Both the position numbers and the translations under genes were made by a program. A DNA stretch of 64,000 nucleotides. It comes from Treponema sp. (GTDB taxonomy: Bacteria; Spirochaetota; Spirochaetia; Treponematales; Treponemataceae). Below the pieces are notes generated by a model that was not told the DNA's origin, did not search any database, and saw only the letters and a program-made list of their open reading frames with translations. The DNA is taken from NCBI GenBank assembly GCA_017551705.1, contig JAFZLA010000042.1, positions 1 through 64,000 on the forward strand. Direction: 5' to 3'. Each line of letters begins with the position of its first letter. The first letter of the stretch is position 1. Below are positions 51,766 through 60,343 of this stretch, piece by piece.

Positions 51766-52176
51766 GTGATTGGAAGAAACCTGTTTTCGCTGTTTTCGGG
51801 CAAAACCGTTTTGGTTGTTGACGACAGCGACATGAACAATTCGGTGGTCAAGGCTATTTTGGAGCGTTACGGAATGAAAGTTCTTGTGGCCCTAAATGGC
51901 GCCGAAGCGCTTTCTCAGTTTAGCGACAGCAAGCCGTTCGCGATTAGCGCCGTTCTTATGGACATCGCGATGCCGGTGATGGACGGCTTTGAGGCCGCCA
52001 AGCGCATCCGCAACCTTAACCGAGCCGATTCGGCCACAACTCCAATCATAGCGGTCACCGCCAGCGTTGAGCCCAGCGACAAAAAGCGCACCTTTGAATG
52101 CGGCATGACCGACTTTTTGACAAAGCCCATCGTTCCTGACGTTTTGTGCCAGACCATCGGCCGCTATTTGGAATAG
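51766..52176 (+). CDS. Stand-alone response-regulator receiver
   Basis: 136 residues from a GTG. A complete receiver domain: VVDDSD (acidic pair), LMDIAMPVMDG (phospho-Asp), AVTAS (Thr) and LTKPI (Lys). No output domain, so it acts by binding a partner, as CheY-like or phosphorelay receivers do. No histidine kinase is nearby; it is followed 1 nt later by a peptidase gene. TATAAT at 51717 could serve its promoter. Confidence 0.88.
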   Translation: MIGRNLFSLFSGKTVLVVDDSDMNNSVVKAILERYGMKVLVALNGAEALSQFSDSKPFAISAVLMDIAMPVMDGFEAAKRIRNLNRADSATTPIIAVTASVEPSDKKRTFECGMTDFLTKPIVPDVLCQTIGRYLE

Positions 52177-52177
52177 T

Positions 52178-53107
52178 ATGAAAAAATCCGCCAAAGTTTT
52201 TTTTCTCTTGCTGAATATTTTTTGTTTTGTCTTTTTGGCCGGCGCGCAAGAGGAAGATCCCAAGTGGTCCCGCCTTTCAAACTTGACTCCCAAAGAGGAG
52301 CTTGAAATTTTTAGGGCCGCCTATCCTTGGGTCGACTTTGAATTGGACTACGACAAGCAGGTCAAGGACTGGGCGCTAAAAATCACTTCTTACAAAAAGA
52401 CCACAACTCTTTATCGCGCGGAAGGCTTGTATCTTCCCAAAGAGGAGTTGCCCAACCGCGACCATTATTGGCGCGTGATTTACAAATACACCAGGACGCT
52501 TGACGACCCGGCGAATTTTAGCGAAGAAAAAAAGCAAATGATTCGCGACTACGCTTCCACCGAAAACCGCAAGAACGGAGCGGTGTCATCCAAATTTATT
52601 TTTGGAGCGATTTACGATTGCGCAACCCGCGCGGCCACCGAATCACATTTGCGCAGCATGACCTTGTGGAACAAGCCGGTCAACATGCACAGGCAGGTTG
52701 GAAAAGTTTTGGACAAGGTTGAGGCCAAAGTTTGGAAGCTGGCCAAGACTGACAAAGAGGTCGCGGCCTTTTTAAAGGCCATTGTCCGCTGCTACGGCTA
52801 CAACTGGCGGCAAATCCGCGACAGCCCCACGCGCTCCTTCCACAGCTACGGAATCGCGGTGGACATTCTTCCAAAAAATTGGGGCAACAAAATTGTTTAT
52901 TGGGGCTACGAAAAGCAAAAGGGCAACAAGAACTGGATGCTGATTCCCCTAAAGTCTAGGTGGATGCCGCCCGCCGCCGTTATCAAGGCCTTTGAGGACG
53001 AGGGCTTTATTTGGGGCGGCCGCTGGGCGATTTGGGACAACATGCACTTTGAGTACCACCCCGAACTTTTCGCCGCGCAAGAACTGTACGGCGAAAAGTT
53101 AAAGTGA
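52178..53107 (+). CDS. Exported M15-family peptidase (D-Ala-D-Ala/endopeptidase type)
   Basis: 309 residues. Signal peptide of about 23 residues ending LAGAQ. The C-terminal domain carries the M15 zinc site: SFHSYGIAVDI (His and Asp, about 222-232) and the last His in WDNMHFEYHPE (about 285-295). M15 enzymes cut D-Ala or L-Ala-D-Glu bonds of peptidoglycan. It directly follows the receiver gene, perhaps as one transcript. Confidence 0.85.
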   Translation: MKKSAKVFFLLLNIFCFVFLAGAQEEDPKWSRLSNLTPKEELEIFRAAYPWVDFELDYDKQVKDWALKITSYKKTTTLYRAEGLYLPKEELPNRDHYWRVIYKYTRTLDDPANFSEEKKQMIRDYASTENRKNGAVSSKFIFGAIYDCATRAATESHLRSMTLWNKPVNMHRQVGKVLDKVEAKVWKLAKTDKEVAAFLKAIVRCYGYNWRQIRDSPTRSFHSYGIAVDILPKNWGNKIVYWGYEKQKGNKNWMLIPLKSRWMPPAAVIKAFEDEGFIWGGRWAIWDNMHFEYHPELFAAQELYGEKLK

Positions 53108-53131
53108 AGCAAGCCTAAGAAGCGCCACCTC

Positions 53132-53848
53132 TCAACTATTTTTGTTCACGATGCGCGAGTCGAACTTGCCGGTGGCGATTTCGATCCAGCGGGTCCAAAG
53201 CGAAACCTTGTTGTCGGCGTTGAGCGCGTTCCAAATTTCGTTGGTCCATTCGTCGATGTTGGCGCAGGGCGCGTCAAGCAAGGCTGGCTCTCCTTCAAAT
53301 GACGGGAGCGGATTTCCGTCTCCCATGTATGTGTGGATAAAGCGCGCTTTTCCGTTTTGCGGATTTGAATATTTGTAAGTAAAGCGGTTGCAGCTTTGCG
53401 CGTTTCCATTGTCGCTCTTTATGATTGAAAGCGCCAAGTTGTAGGCGCCGTCTTTTACTTGCATCACGCCAGAGATTCGCGGCGTGTAGTTGGGCGCGTC
53501 GGGCTCGAACTCGCGTCCGCGCAAAGATTCTTCGAATGTTTTTCCTTTTGACATTTCTTCGTAGACGGTGTCGGTTTGGTCGCCGTTTGTCACGATTGTT
53601 AAGGCGTCCAGCACGCGGACAGGCGCGTAGATTATCAGGCTGGGGTCTGTCAGTTTTGACGGGTCAAAGGCTTGCGTTCGGATTCCGTCTTTGTCTTGAA
53701 CAAAGACACGGTTTCGGCTGTTTTCGCTTCGGCCCATGATAAAGTAGGCGGCGATTGCGTATTTTCCGCAGGCGGATTTTCCCAAAATGATTCCGCGTCC
53801 AGGATAGCTTGTTGAAGAAAGTTCTTCTTTGATGGAAAGTGTTTTCAT
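53132..53848 (-). CDS. purO: IMP cyclohydrolase, archaeal PurO type
   Basis: 238 residues from the ATG at 53848. The front GRGIILGKSACGKYAIAAYF and MGRSENSRNRVF match the PurO family (Pfam IMP_cyclohyd), which closes the purine ring to IMP in archaea and some bacteria that lack the second half of PurH. The start fits family length; upstream in-frame codons reach into the riboswitch promoter region. It stands alone and is convergent with the peptidase gene. Confidence 0.85.
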   Translation of the reverse strand: MKTLSIKEELSSTSYPGRGIILGKSACGKYAIAAYFIMGRSENSRNRVFVQDKDGIRTQAFDPSKLTDPSLIIYAPVRVLDALTIVTNGDQTDTVYEEMSKGKTFEESLRGREFEPDAPNYTPRISGVMQVKDGAYNLALSIIKSDNGNAQSCNRFTYKYSNPQNGKARFIHTYMGDGNPLPSFEGEPALLDAPCANIDEWTNEIWNALNADNKVSLWTRWIEIATGKFDSRIVNKNS

Positions 53849-53913
53849 GGGAACAGTATGACAAAATCGCGCGAAAAAATCAATCGGGGGAACGGAGGGA
53901 AGCACGAGCGGCC

Positions 53914-53943
53914 TTGACCAAAAGCGCGCGGCCGCGCTACAAT
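53914..53943 (+). promoter_or_regulatory. Promoter of the thiamine operon
   Basis: TTGACC, 18-nt GC-rich spacer, TACAAT (53938-53943). Transcription would start about 15 nt before the riboswitch core. Confidence 0.6.
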
Positions 53944-53957
53944 GGTTCAACAATTTA

Positions 53958-54039
53958 AAAGGGAGCTGGAAAAATCCGGCTGAGAGTAGGGTGTTCCCTT
54001 GACCTTTGAACTTGATTTGGGTAATTCCAACGTAAGGAG
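53958..54039 (+). promoter_or_regulatory. TPP riboswitch (THI element)
   Basis: GGGAGCTGG at 53961, the conserved CTGAGAG at 53980-53986, then GACCTTTGAACTTGAT and TTGGGTAATTCCAACG, all in the order and spacing of the THI box. The last helix runs into AAGGAG, the ribosome site of thiM, so thiamine pyrophosphate probably blocks translation of the operon by hiding it. Confidence 0.95.
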
Positions 54040-54045
54040 AAAATT

Positions 54046-54867
54046 ATGTTCAAAACCTGTTTGGACAACGTTCGCGCGAACTGTCCTTTAATCCACAACA
54101 TCACAAACTATGTTACGGTCAACGACGTGGCCAACGTTTTGTTGGCAATAGGCGCAAGTCCCATAATGGCCGACGAGCCTAGCGACGCGGCGGAAATCAC
54201 TAAGATTTGCGGCGGCCTCAACGTCAACATCGGAACTTTGAACAAACGGACAATCAAGGCGATGTTCGCAAGCGCAAAGAACGCCGCCGCCTTGGGCCAC
54301 AAGCTTTTGCTTGACCCAGTGGGAGCGGGAGCCAGCGCGCTGCGCACAAAGACGGCCTTGGACTTGCTAAAAAAATTCCGCTTTGACATCGTTCGCGGAA
54401 ACATAAGCGAAATAAAAACTTTGGTTCTTGGAAGCGGAACGACAAAGGGCGTTGATGCCGACGTCGCCGACGCGGTCACTGACGGCAATTTGGACAAGGC
54501 CGTAGCCTTTGCAAAAAGTTTTTCTTCGAGCAAAAAATGCGTTGTGGCCATTACAGGCGCGATTGACTTGGTGGCCGACGCGCGCAAATGCTATGTAATC
54601 CGAAACGGCCGCGCCGAAATGGGCCGCATCACTGGAACCGGCTGCCAGCTTAGCGCCGTGACAGCCGCCTTTGCGGTTGCCAACCCAAACAATCTTTTGG
54701 AAGCGACAGCGGCCGCCGTTTGCACGATGGGCTTGGCCGGCGAAATCGGCTGGAGCAAAATGCAGGACGGCGACGGCAATTCCACTTACCGCAATCGAAT
54801 CATCGACGCGCTGTTCAACATGACAGGCGACGAGCTGGAAGCGGGCGCAAAGTATGAAATACGATGA
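54046..54867 (+). CDS. thiM: Hydroxyethylthiazole kinase
   Basis: 273 residues. Phosphorylates the thiazole alcohol, a salvage step towards thiamine. HNITNYVTVND and the DEPSDAAEI loop match the family; LDPVGAGAS and the Cys of TGTGCQLSA (about 205-212) form the phosphate and catalytic site. It is first in a four-gene operon under a TPP riboswitch and overlaps thiE by 14 nt. Confidence 0.97.
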   Translation: MFKTCLDNVRANCPLIHNITNYVTVNDVANVLLAIGASPIMADEPSDAAEITKICGGLNVNIGTLNKRTIKAMFASAKNAAALGHKLLLDPVGAGASALRTKTALDLLKKFRFDIVRGNISEIKTLVLGSGTTKGVDADVADAVTDGNLDKAVAFAKSFSSSKKCVVAITGAIDLVADARKCYVIRNGRAEMGRITGTGCQLSAVTAAFAVANPNNLLEATAAAVCTMGLAGEIGWSKMQDGDGNSTYRNRIIDALFNMTGDELEAGAKYEIR

Positions 54868-55534
54868 TGGTAAGACCATAACGCGGGCCGGCGATGCCAA
54901 AAATGTTTGCAAGCCTAAGATTGGGGCCGCCCTGCGCCTTTACGCCGTCACCGACCGCCACTGGCTAAACGGCAGGACGCTGGCGGCGTGTGTCGAACAA
55001 GCGATAGACGGCGGCGCCAGCTTTGTCCAGTTGCGCGAAAAAGAGCTGGATAACGAAAACTTTTTGCGCGAAGCCCGCGAGCTAAAAGCGCTTTGCGCCG
55101 CGCGCTCCGTTCCCTTTGTGATAAACGACAACGTTGAGATTGCCAAAGAAGTCGGCGCCGACGGAGTTCACGTTGGCCAATCCGACATGGCTTGCCTTGA
55201 CGCCCGCCGCATTTTGGGACCCGACGCGATTATAGGAGTCAGCGCGCAAACTGTTGAGCAAGCGGTCTTGGCGCAAGAGCAAGGCGCTGATTACCTTGGA
55301 GTCGGCGCCGTGTTCACAACCGGCAGCAAGGCCGACGCGGAAAATGTTTCAATCGCGACGCTAAAAGAAATTTGCGCGGCGGTGACAATTCCTGTCGTGG
55401 CTATCGGCGGCATTAACGCGGACAACGCGGCTCAGCTTAAAGGAACAGGAATCGCGGGCATCAGCGTCATCAGCGCGATATTCGCCAGCGACGACATTCG
55501 CGCCGCGACAGAAAAATTATTGGAGCAAATATGA
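54854..55534 (+). CDS. thiE: Thiamine-phosphate synthase
   Basis: 226 residues. Joins the pyrimidine pyrophosphate and thiazole phosphate to thiamine phosphate. LYAVTDRHW, VQLREKELD, the INDNVEIA loop, GVHVGQSD, the YLGVGAVFTTGSK phosphate loop and AIGGI all match. About 20 extra residues precede the usual start; an internal start is possible but none has a better ribosome site. It overlaps thiD by 4 nt. Confidence 0.97.
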   Translation: MKYDDGKTITRAGDAKNVCKPKIGAALRLYAVTDRHWLNGRTLAACVEQAIDGGASFVQLREKELDNENFLREARELKALCAARSVPFVINDNVEIAKEVGADGVHVGQSDMACLDARRILGPDAIIGVSAQTVEQAVLAQEQGADYLGVGAVFTTGSKADAENVSIATLKEICAAVTIPVVAIGGINADNAAQLKGTGIAGISVISAIFASDDIRAATEKLLEQI

Positions 55535-56337
55535 AAACTGCTTTAACGATCGCTGGAAGCGATTCCAGCGGAGGCGCCGGCATTCAAGCGGACATCAAGA
55601 CGATGACGGCAAACGGCGTTTACGCCATGAGCGCCGTCACGGCCTTGACCGCCCAGAACACGACCGGCGTTGAAAGCGTTATGGAATCCACGCCGGAATT
55701 TTTGCGCCAGCAAATCCGCATGGTCGTCACCGACATTTTTCCCGACGCGGTGAAGGTCGGAATGGTTTCTTCGTCGGCGCTCATCCAAGTCATCGCCGAT
55801 TGCGTCAAAGAATTTAATCTAAAGAACATCGTCGTAGATCCGGTGATGGTGGCCACTAGTGGCGCCAAGTTGATTAGCGACGACGCGGTTTTGACTTTAA
55901 AGGAACGCTTGTTGCCGCTTGCGACTGTAATCACGCCCAACATCCCGGAGGCCCAAGTTTTAAGCGGAACAAAAATTCAAAGCCCGGCCGACATGGAAAG
56001 CGCCGCGCGCATAATTTGCGACCAATACGGCGCGAGCGTTTTGCTTAAAGGCGGCCACAATCTTAACGACGCGAACGATTACTTGTTCGGCAACCTAGAT
56101 GGCGGCGAGCGCATGGGCCGATGGTTCAACGGAAAACGAATCGACAATCCCAACACGCACGGAACTGGCTGCACCCTCTCTAGCGCGATTGCCAGCAATT
56201 TAGCAAAAGGAAAAAGTTTAACGGAGTCCGTCCAGTCGGCCAAAAACTACTTGACCTGCGCGCTCGCCGCCATGCTGGATTTGGGAAAGGGTTCCGGCCC
56301 AATGAACCACGCGTTTGCGATTGAGGGAACATACTAA
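55531..56337 (+). CDS. thiD: Hydroxymethylpyrimidine/phosphomethylpyrimidine kinase
   Basis: 268 residues. Phosphorylates HMP twice for thiamine synthesis. AGSDSSGGAGIQADIKT (front), VDPVMVATSGAKLI, the TPNIPEA loop and the GTGCTLSSAIASNLA anion hole with the catalytic Asp/Cys region all match. Overlaps thiE (ATGA). Without thiC or thiG in view, this operon suits uptake and salvage of both halves of thiamine. Confidence 0.97.
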   Translation: MKTALTIAGSDSSGGAGIQADIKTMTANGVYAMSAVTALTAQNTTGVESVMESTPEFLRQQIRMVVTDIFPDAVKVGMVSSSALIQVIADCVKEFNLKNIVVDPVMVATSGAKLISDDAVLTLKERLLPLATVITPNIPEAQVLSGTKIQSPADMESAARIICDQYGASVLLKGGHNLNDANDYLFGNLDGGERMGRWFNGKRIDNPNTHGTGCTLSSAIASNLAKGKSLTESVQSAKNYLTCALAAMLDLGKGSGPMNHAFAIEGTY

Positions 56338-56358
56338 TAAGGGTTGTAAGACCAAAAA

Positions 56359-56387
56359 GGCCGCGCCTCTAACAATTTTGGGCGGCC
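56359..56387 (+). other. Stem-loop between thiD and cytX
   Basis: GGCCGCGCC pairs with GGGCGGCC across a 12-nt loop. No T-run follows; it might protect the mRNA or reduce read-through into the transporter gene. Confidence 0.35.
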
Positions 56388-56402
56388 AATCAGGAGATAA
56401 TT

Positions 56403-57686
56403 ATGAGCGTTTTTTCTAGCGTGTTGATTTGGTTTGGAGCGGGCGTCTCCATCGCCGAGATTATTACTGGAACATATTTTGCGCCGCTGGGCTTTGCAAA
56501 GGGCTTTGCCGCGATTTTGATTGGACACGCTATTGGCTGCGCGCTTTTGTTTTTGACCGGCGTTATCGGCGCAAAGACGCAAAAGACGGCCATGCAAACG
56601 ACCGCCTTGAGTTTTGGAAAAGCGGGCTCAAAATTTTTTGGCCTTTTGAACGCGGCGCAGCTTTTGGGCTGGACTGGCATTATGATTTACGACGGCTCGC
56701 TTTGCGCGTCTTCGATTGCGGGCGGAGTTGCTGGCGGCGGCGTTTTGGGCGGTCAGCAAAATCTGGCGCTTTGGGCCGCGCTCGCCATTGGCCTTTTGAT
56801 TGTGGTTTGGATTTTGGCTGGCGTTCGCAATTTGGACAAGCTCAACTTTTGCGCGGCCCTGGCGCTGTTTGGCCTTACGATTTTTTTGTGCGTAAAAGTC
56901 GCGGCCGCTTTTGCGGGCGGGGTTGCTGCGCAAAATGCGCTGTCGAGCCCGGCAATGACAGAACTCGGAGCGGTGGGCGCGGGCGAGATTAGCGGCGCGG
57001 AAGACGCGGCCGGCCAGGCGCTGTCGTTTGGAGCGGCGATAGAACTTTCGGCCGCCATGCCCCTTTCTTGGCTTCCTGTAATAAGCGACTACACCAAGGA
57101 CGCAAAACGGCCTATAGCCGCGAGCCTTGCGGCGGCTTTAGTTTACTTTTTTGTGAGCGTTTGGATGTACGCGATTGGAATGGCCGCCGCGATTTGGACT
57201 GGCGAACTTGCGATTGACGTTGTTATGATTAAGGCGGGCCTTGGCTTTGCGGGCTTGGCGATTGTAGTTCTTTCTACCGTGACAACAACTTACCTTGACG
57301 CGTATTCTGCGGGCGTTTCTTGGCAGAGCGTTTTGCCAAGGGAAGGGGCCAAGTTTTACGCCAAGGCCGTCGCGATTTTTGTCGCGGTCTTGGGAACGGC
57401 GGGCGCGATTCTGTTCAACATGGACAACATCACAGACTTTTTGTATTTAATCGGAAGCGTATTCGCTCCGATGACGGCGATTTTGCTCGCGGACTTTTTT
57501 GTCTTGCGCAAAGACAGTTCGCAAAAAAAGATCGACGCGTCGCGCTTTGCGGTGTGGGCGGCAGGCTTTGCGCTCTATCAAGTGTTTTTGCGCCTTGACC
57601 TTCCTTTTGGCGCGACGCTCCCCGCGATGGCCGCCACATTTGCGCTTGCGCTGTTGACCCGACCCAAGCGCGTCGGTATAATTTAG
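56403..57686 (+). CDS. cytX: CytX-type hydroxymethylpyrimidine transporter
   Basis: 427 residues, about 12 membrane helices. WFGAGVSIAEIITGTYFAPLG and LLGWTGIMIYDGS are typical of the cytosine/purine permease family, and its place after thiM-thiE-thiD fits CytX, the HMP importer found in TPP-riboswitch operons. AGGAG precedes the ATG. It gives the cell the pyrimidine that thiD phosphorylates. Confidence 0.9.
   Translation: MSVFSSVLIWFGAGVSIAEIITGTYFAPLGFAKGFAAILIGHAIGCALLFLTGVIGAKTQKTAMQTTALSFGKAGSKFFGLLNAAQLLGWTGIMIYDGSLCASSIAGGVAGGGVLGGQQNLALWAALAIGLLIVVWILAGVRNLDKLNFCAALALFGLTIFLCVKVAAAFAGGVAAQNALSSPAMTELGAVGAGEISGAEDAAGQALSFGAAIELSAAMPLSWLPVISDYTKDAKRPIAASLAAALVYFFVSVWMYAIGMAAAIWTGELAIDVVMIKAGLGFAGLAIVVLSTVTTTYLDAYSAGVSWQSVLPREGAKFYAKAVAIFVAVLGTAGAILFNMDNITDFLYLIGSVFAPMTAILLADFFVLRKDSSQKKIDASRFAVWAAGFALYQVFLRLDLPFGATLPAMAATFALALLTRPKRVGII
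57654..57682 (+). promoter_or_regulatory. Promoter of the cytosine methylase, inside the end of cytX
   Basis: TTGACC, 17-nt spacer, TATAAT (57677-57682), then 6 nt to the ATG at 57689. It lets the methylase be expressed separately from the thiamine operon. Confidence 0.65.
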
Positions 57687-57688
57687 GA

Positions 57689-58696
57689 ATGATTGAAGTT
57701 AAGTCCAAGCCCTTTGCCAATTTTACATTCATAGACTTGTTCGCCGGCTTGGGCGGATTTAGGCTTGCGCTCCAATCTTTGGGCGCGCGCTGCGTGTATT
57801 CCAGCGAATGGGACAAGCAGGCGCAAGACGTTTACCAAGAAAACTTTGGCGAGCGGCCCAACGGCGACATTACCAAAGTTGACGAAAAAACAATTCCCGA
57901 CCACGACATCGTTTGCGCAGGCTTTCCTTGCCAGGCCTTTTCTATCAGCGGAAAAATGCGCGGCTTTGAAGACAGCCGCGGAACGCTCTTCTTTGACGTG
58001 GCGCGCATCGTAAAAGAAAAAAAGCCCAAAGTTGTCTTTATGGAAAACGTGCGCAACTTTGCGCGCCACGACGGCGGCCGAACGCTCCAAGTCGTTCAAA
58101 AGACGATGCAAGATTTGGGCTATTCATTTTTTTACAAAGTTTTGAGCGCCCGCGATTACGGCGTTCCGCAAAAGCGCGAGCGCGTCTACATGGTTTGCTT
58201 TAGGAACGATTTGTTTGGCGGCGATTCCTGCGCTAATTTTGAATTTCCAAAACCATTTCCGCTGACCCGCCATGTCGAAGACCTTTTGCTCGCCGACGGC
58301 CCGGAAACAGCGCCGCTTTATTGCAACCGTTCCGACATTTACTTTAACAAAAAAAAGGAAGACAAATATTCCAACAAGCCGATAAAGCTTGCAATCGTTA
58401 ACAAGGGCGGCCAGGGTGAGCGCATTTACAGCGCCAAAGGAATCGCCGTGACCCTTAGCGCTTACGGCGGCGGCGTCTTTGCCAAAACTGGCGGCTACTT
58501 GGTTGGCGGAAAACCGCGCCGCCTGCATCCCCGCGAATGCGCGCGCTTGATGGGCTACCCCGATTCCTACAAAATTTCCAAGCGGCCCAACCAAGCCTAC
58601 AAGCAGTTCGGAAACTCGGTTGTGGTGGACGTGCTGCAGCTTATCGCGCTGCAAATCGCAAAGGCGCTTGAGACCGCGCGTTCCGGCTCCAACTAA
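57689..58696 (+). CDS. C5 cytosine DNA methyltransferase (Dcm type)
   Basis: 335 residues. Motif I FAGLGGFRLAL (about 14-24), motif IV with the catalytic Cys in GFPCQAFSISG (about 76-86), motif VI MENVRNF, motif VIII QKRERVYMV and motif X KQFGNSVVVDV. The target-recognition region lies at about 200-270. It is followed by a Vsr gene, the normal partner of C5 methylases, and has no restriction endonuclease next to it. Confidence 0.94.
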   Translation: MIEVKSKPFANFTFIDLFAGLGGFRLALQSLGARCVYSSEWDKQAQDVYQENFGERPNGDITKVDEKTIPDHDIVCAGFPCQAFSISGKMRGFEDSRGTLFFDVARIVKEKKPKVVFMENVRNFARHDGGRTLQVVQKTMQDLGYSFFYKVLSARDYGVPQKRERVYMVCFRNDLFGGDSCANFEFPKPFPLTRHVEDLLLADGPETAPLYCNRSDIYFNKKKEDKYSNKPIKLAIVNKGGQGERIYSAKGIAVTLSAYGGGVFAKTGGYLVGGKPRRLHPRECARLMGYPDSYKISKRPNQAYKQFGNSVVVDVLQLIALQIAKALETARSGSN

Positions 58697-58697
58697 G

Positions 58698-59150
58698 ATG
58701 GACACGCTTACAAAAGAACAACGGCATTATGTGATGTCTCAAATCAAAAGCAGCGGCACCAAGCCCGAACTTGCCGTTCGTTCCTACTTGCACAAACTTG
58801 GATTCCGCTTTAGAAAAAACGACAAGCGCCTTGCCGGAAGTCCCGACATTGTTTTTCCAAGATATTACGCGGCCATTTTTGTAAACGGCTGTTTTTGGCA
58901 CGGCCACAGTTTGTGCAAAAAAGTTAGGATTCCAAAAACAAACACGGAATACTGGACGCAAAAAATACAGCGCAACAGGGAGCGCGACAAAGAAGAAATC
59001 CAAGCGCTGATCGCGCAAGGCTATCGGGTAGGCGTTGTCTGGGAGTGTTCGATTACAGGAAAAAATCGCTCCCAGAAAATCCAAGAGATTTCTGAGAGCG
59101 TCGCCCTTTGGCTGGAAGAAGGCTTTGACCAAACCTTCAAAGAATTTTAA
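58698..59150 (+). CDS. vsr: Very short patch repair endonuclease
   Basis: 150 residues from the ATG at 58698. Vsr nicks DNA beside T:G mismatches left by deamination of 5-methylcytosine. MSQIKSSGTKPELAVRSYLH, GSPDIVFPRYYAAIFVNGCF and WHGHSLC match the family with metal-binding Asp and zinc-site His/Cys. It starts 1 nt after the methylase stop. Its stop overlaps that of the convergent lipoprotein by 3-4 nt. Confidence 0.95.
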   Translation: MDTLTKEQRHYVMSQIKSSGTKPELAVRSYLHKLGFRFRKNDKRLAGSPDIVFPRYYAAIFVNGCFWHGHSLCKKVRIPKTNTEYWTQKIQRNRERDKEEIQALIAQGYRVGVVWECSITGKNRSQKIQEISESVALWLEEGFDQTFKEF

Positions 59151-60343
59151 AGTCCTTTGGCCCAGATGTAGGTGCTAAGGTAGGGGTCGGGTTTTATCGC
59201 TGCGGGGCTTTCCCAAACTTCGTCAATCAAGCCCTTGTCGTTGATGCGGCCGATGCGAACGCGCTTTTGCAAGTGCTGGTTTTCTCCGTCGATTTTTACC
59301 AAGCCTTCGGGAGCGTCGTAGCTAAGGCCTTTGGCCGCGATGCGAACGTCTTCTGTGTCAAAGGTTCCCGCTTTTTCGCAAGCCAACGCCCACAGTTGGA
59401 CGGCGGTGTAAGCGGCGGCCATCGGGTCGCCCACGATTTCGTCTTTTCCGTACGAGTCCTTGTAGCGCTGGACAAAAGTTTTGTTTTGGAACGACGCGAT
59501 GGTCTGAAAGTAGCTCCAAGTTGCAAGGTGGCCTTCGATGATTTGTGGACCAATAAAGGCCGCCTCTTCTTCGGAAACCGAAAAGCTCATCACAGGAATT
59601 TCGTGATGCTTGATTCCGGCGTTGTAAAGCTCGGTAAAAAAGGCCTTGTTTGACACGCCGTTGATTGTGTTGATTACGATGTCGGGCTTTTTTGCGATGA
59701 TGTCTTGGACAATGTCGTGAAAGTCTTCTGATTCAAGAGGTTTGTATTCTTCGCCAACGACAACTCCGCCCAAATAAGCCAGCTGCGCCTTTACGATTTT
59801 GTTGGCGGTTCGGGGGAATACGTAGTCCGAGCCGACCAAGTACATGCGCCTTCCAAAATTGTCAAAGCAATACTCGATGCTTGGAACTACCTGCTGGTTT
59901 GGGGCGGAACCGGTGTACATGATGTTGGGGCTGGCTTCCATTCCCTCGTATTGCAAGGGGTACCAAAGCAAGCCGTAAATTTCCGGCGTCTCCACCACGT
60001 TCTTTACTTCTTTTCTTGACGCTGACGTCCAGCAGCCAAAAATCGTGGCAACCTTGTCGACAAAAAATAATTTTTTTGCCTGTTCAGCAAAAGTCTCGGG
60101 GTCGCTCTTTCCGTCAACTTGGACGATTTGAATTTGCTTTCCTAAAACGCCGCCGCGTTTGTTGATTTCGTCAATCGCCATTTTTTCTGCGTTTATCAAA
60201 CCCTTTTCGCTTTGGGCCATCGCTCCTGTCATAGAATGCAGGATTCCGACTTTGACGACGTTTTGATTTTTTTTGTTGGCGCACGAAGTTGCAAGGATTG
60301 TCAAAAGAGCGGCGATGGCCGCCATATAATTTTTGCTTTTCAT
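59147..60343 (-). CDS. UrtA-like substrate-binding lipoprotein paired with a cyclase
   Basis: 398 residues from the ATG at 60343. Signal peptide with lipobox LATSC (Cys 21). The mature protein matches urea/short-chain-amide binding proteins: HSMTGAMAQSEKGL, GGVLGKQIQIVQVDG, FGCWTSASRKEV, YPLQYEGMEASPNI and GSDYVFPRTANKI. No UrtBCDE transport genes are in view. The start codon overlaps the cyclase stop by 4 nt, so it is likely a ligand sensor for the cyclase rather than a transport protein (inference). Confidence 0.88.
   Translation of the reverse strand: MKSKNYMAAIAALLTILATSCANKKNQNVVKVGILHSMTGAMAQSEKGLINAEKMAIDEINKRGGVLGKQIQIVQVDGKSDPETFAEQAKKLFFVDKVATIFGCWTSASRKEVKNVVETPEIYGLLWYPLQYEGMEASPNIMYTGSAPNQQVVPSIEYCFDNFGRRMYLVGSDYVFPRTANKIVKAQLAYLGGVVVGEEYKPLESEDFHDIVQDIIAKKPDIVINTINGVSNKAFFTELYNAGIKHHEIPVMSFSVSEEEAAFIGPQIIEGHLATWSYFQTIASFQNKTFVQRYKDSYGKDEIVGDPMAAAYTAVQLWALACEKAGTFDTEDVRIAAKGLSYDAPEGLVKIDGENQHLQKRVRIGRINDKGLIDEVWESPAAIKPDPYLSTYIWAKGL

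Noticed and set aside
51740-51770. GGCTGAGAGTG before the receiver gene looks like the start of a TPP riboswitch
   Set aside because: The rest of the THI box is absent and the gene is unrelated to thiamine; the true one is at 53958.
53903-53911. CACGAGCGG near the thiamine promoter as a fourth copy of the CCGCTCG/CGAGCGG element
   Set aside because: The opposite end (CCGCTCGAA) is absent within 60 nt, so only a chance half-match can be claimed.
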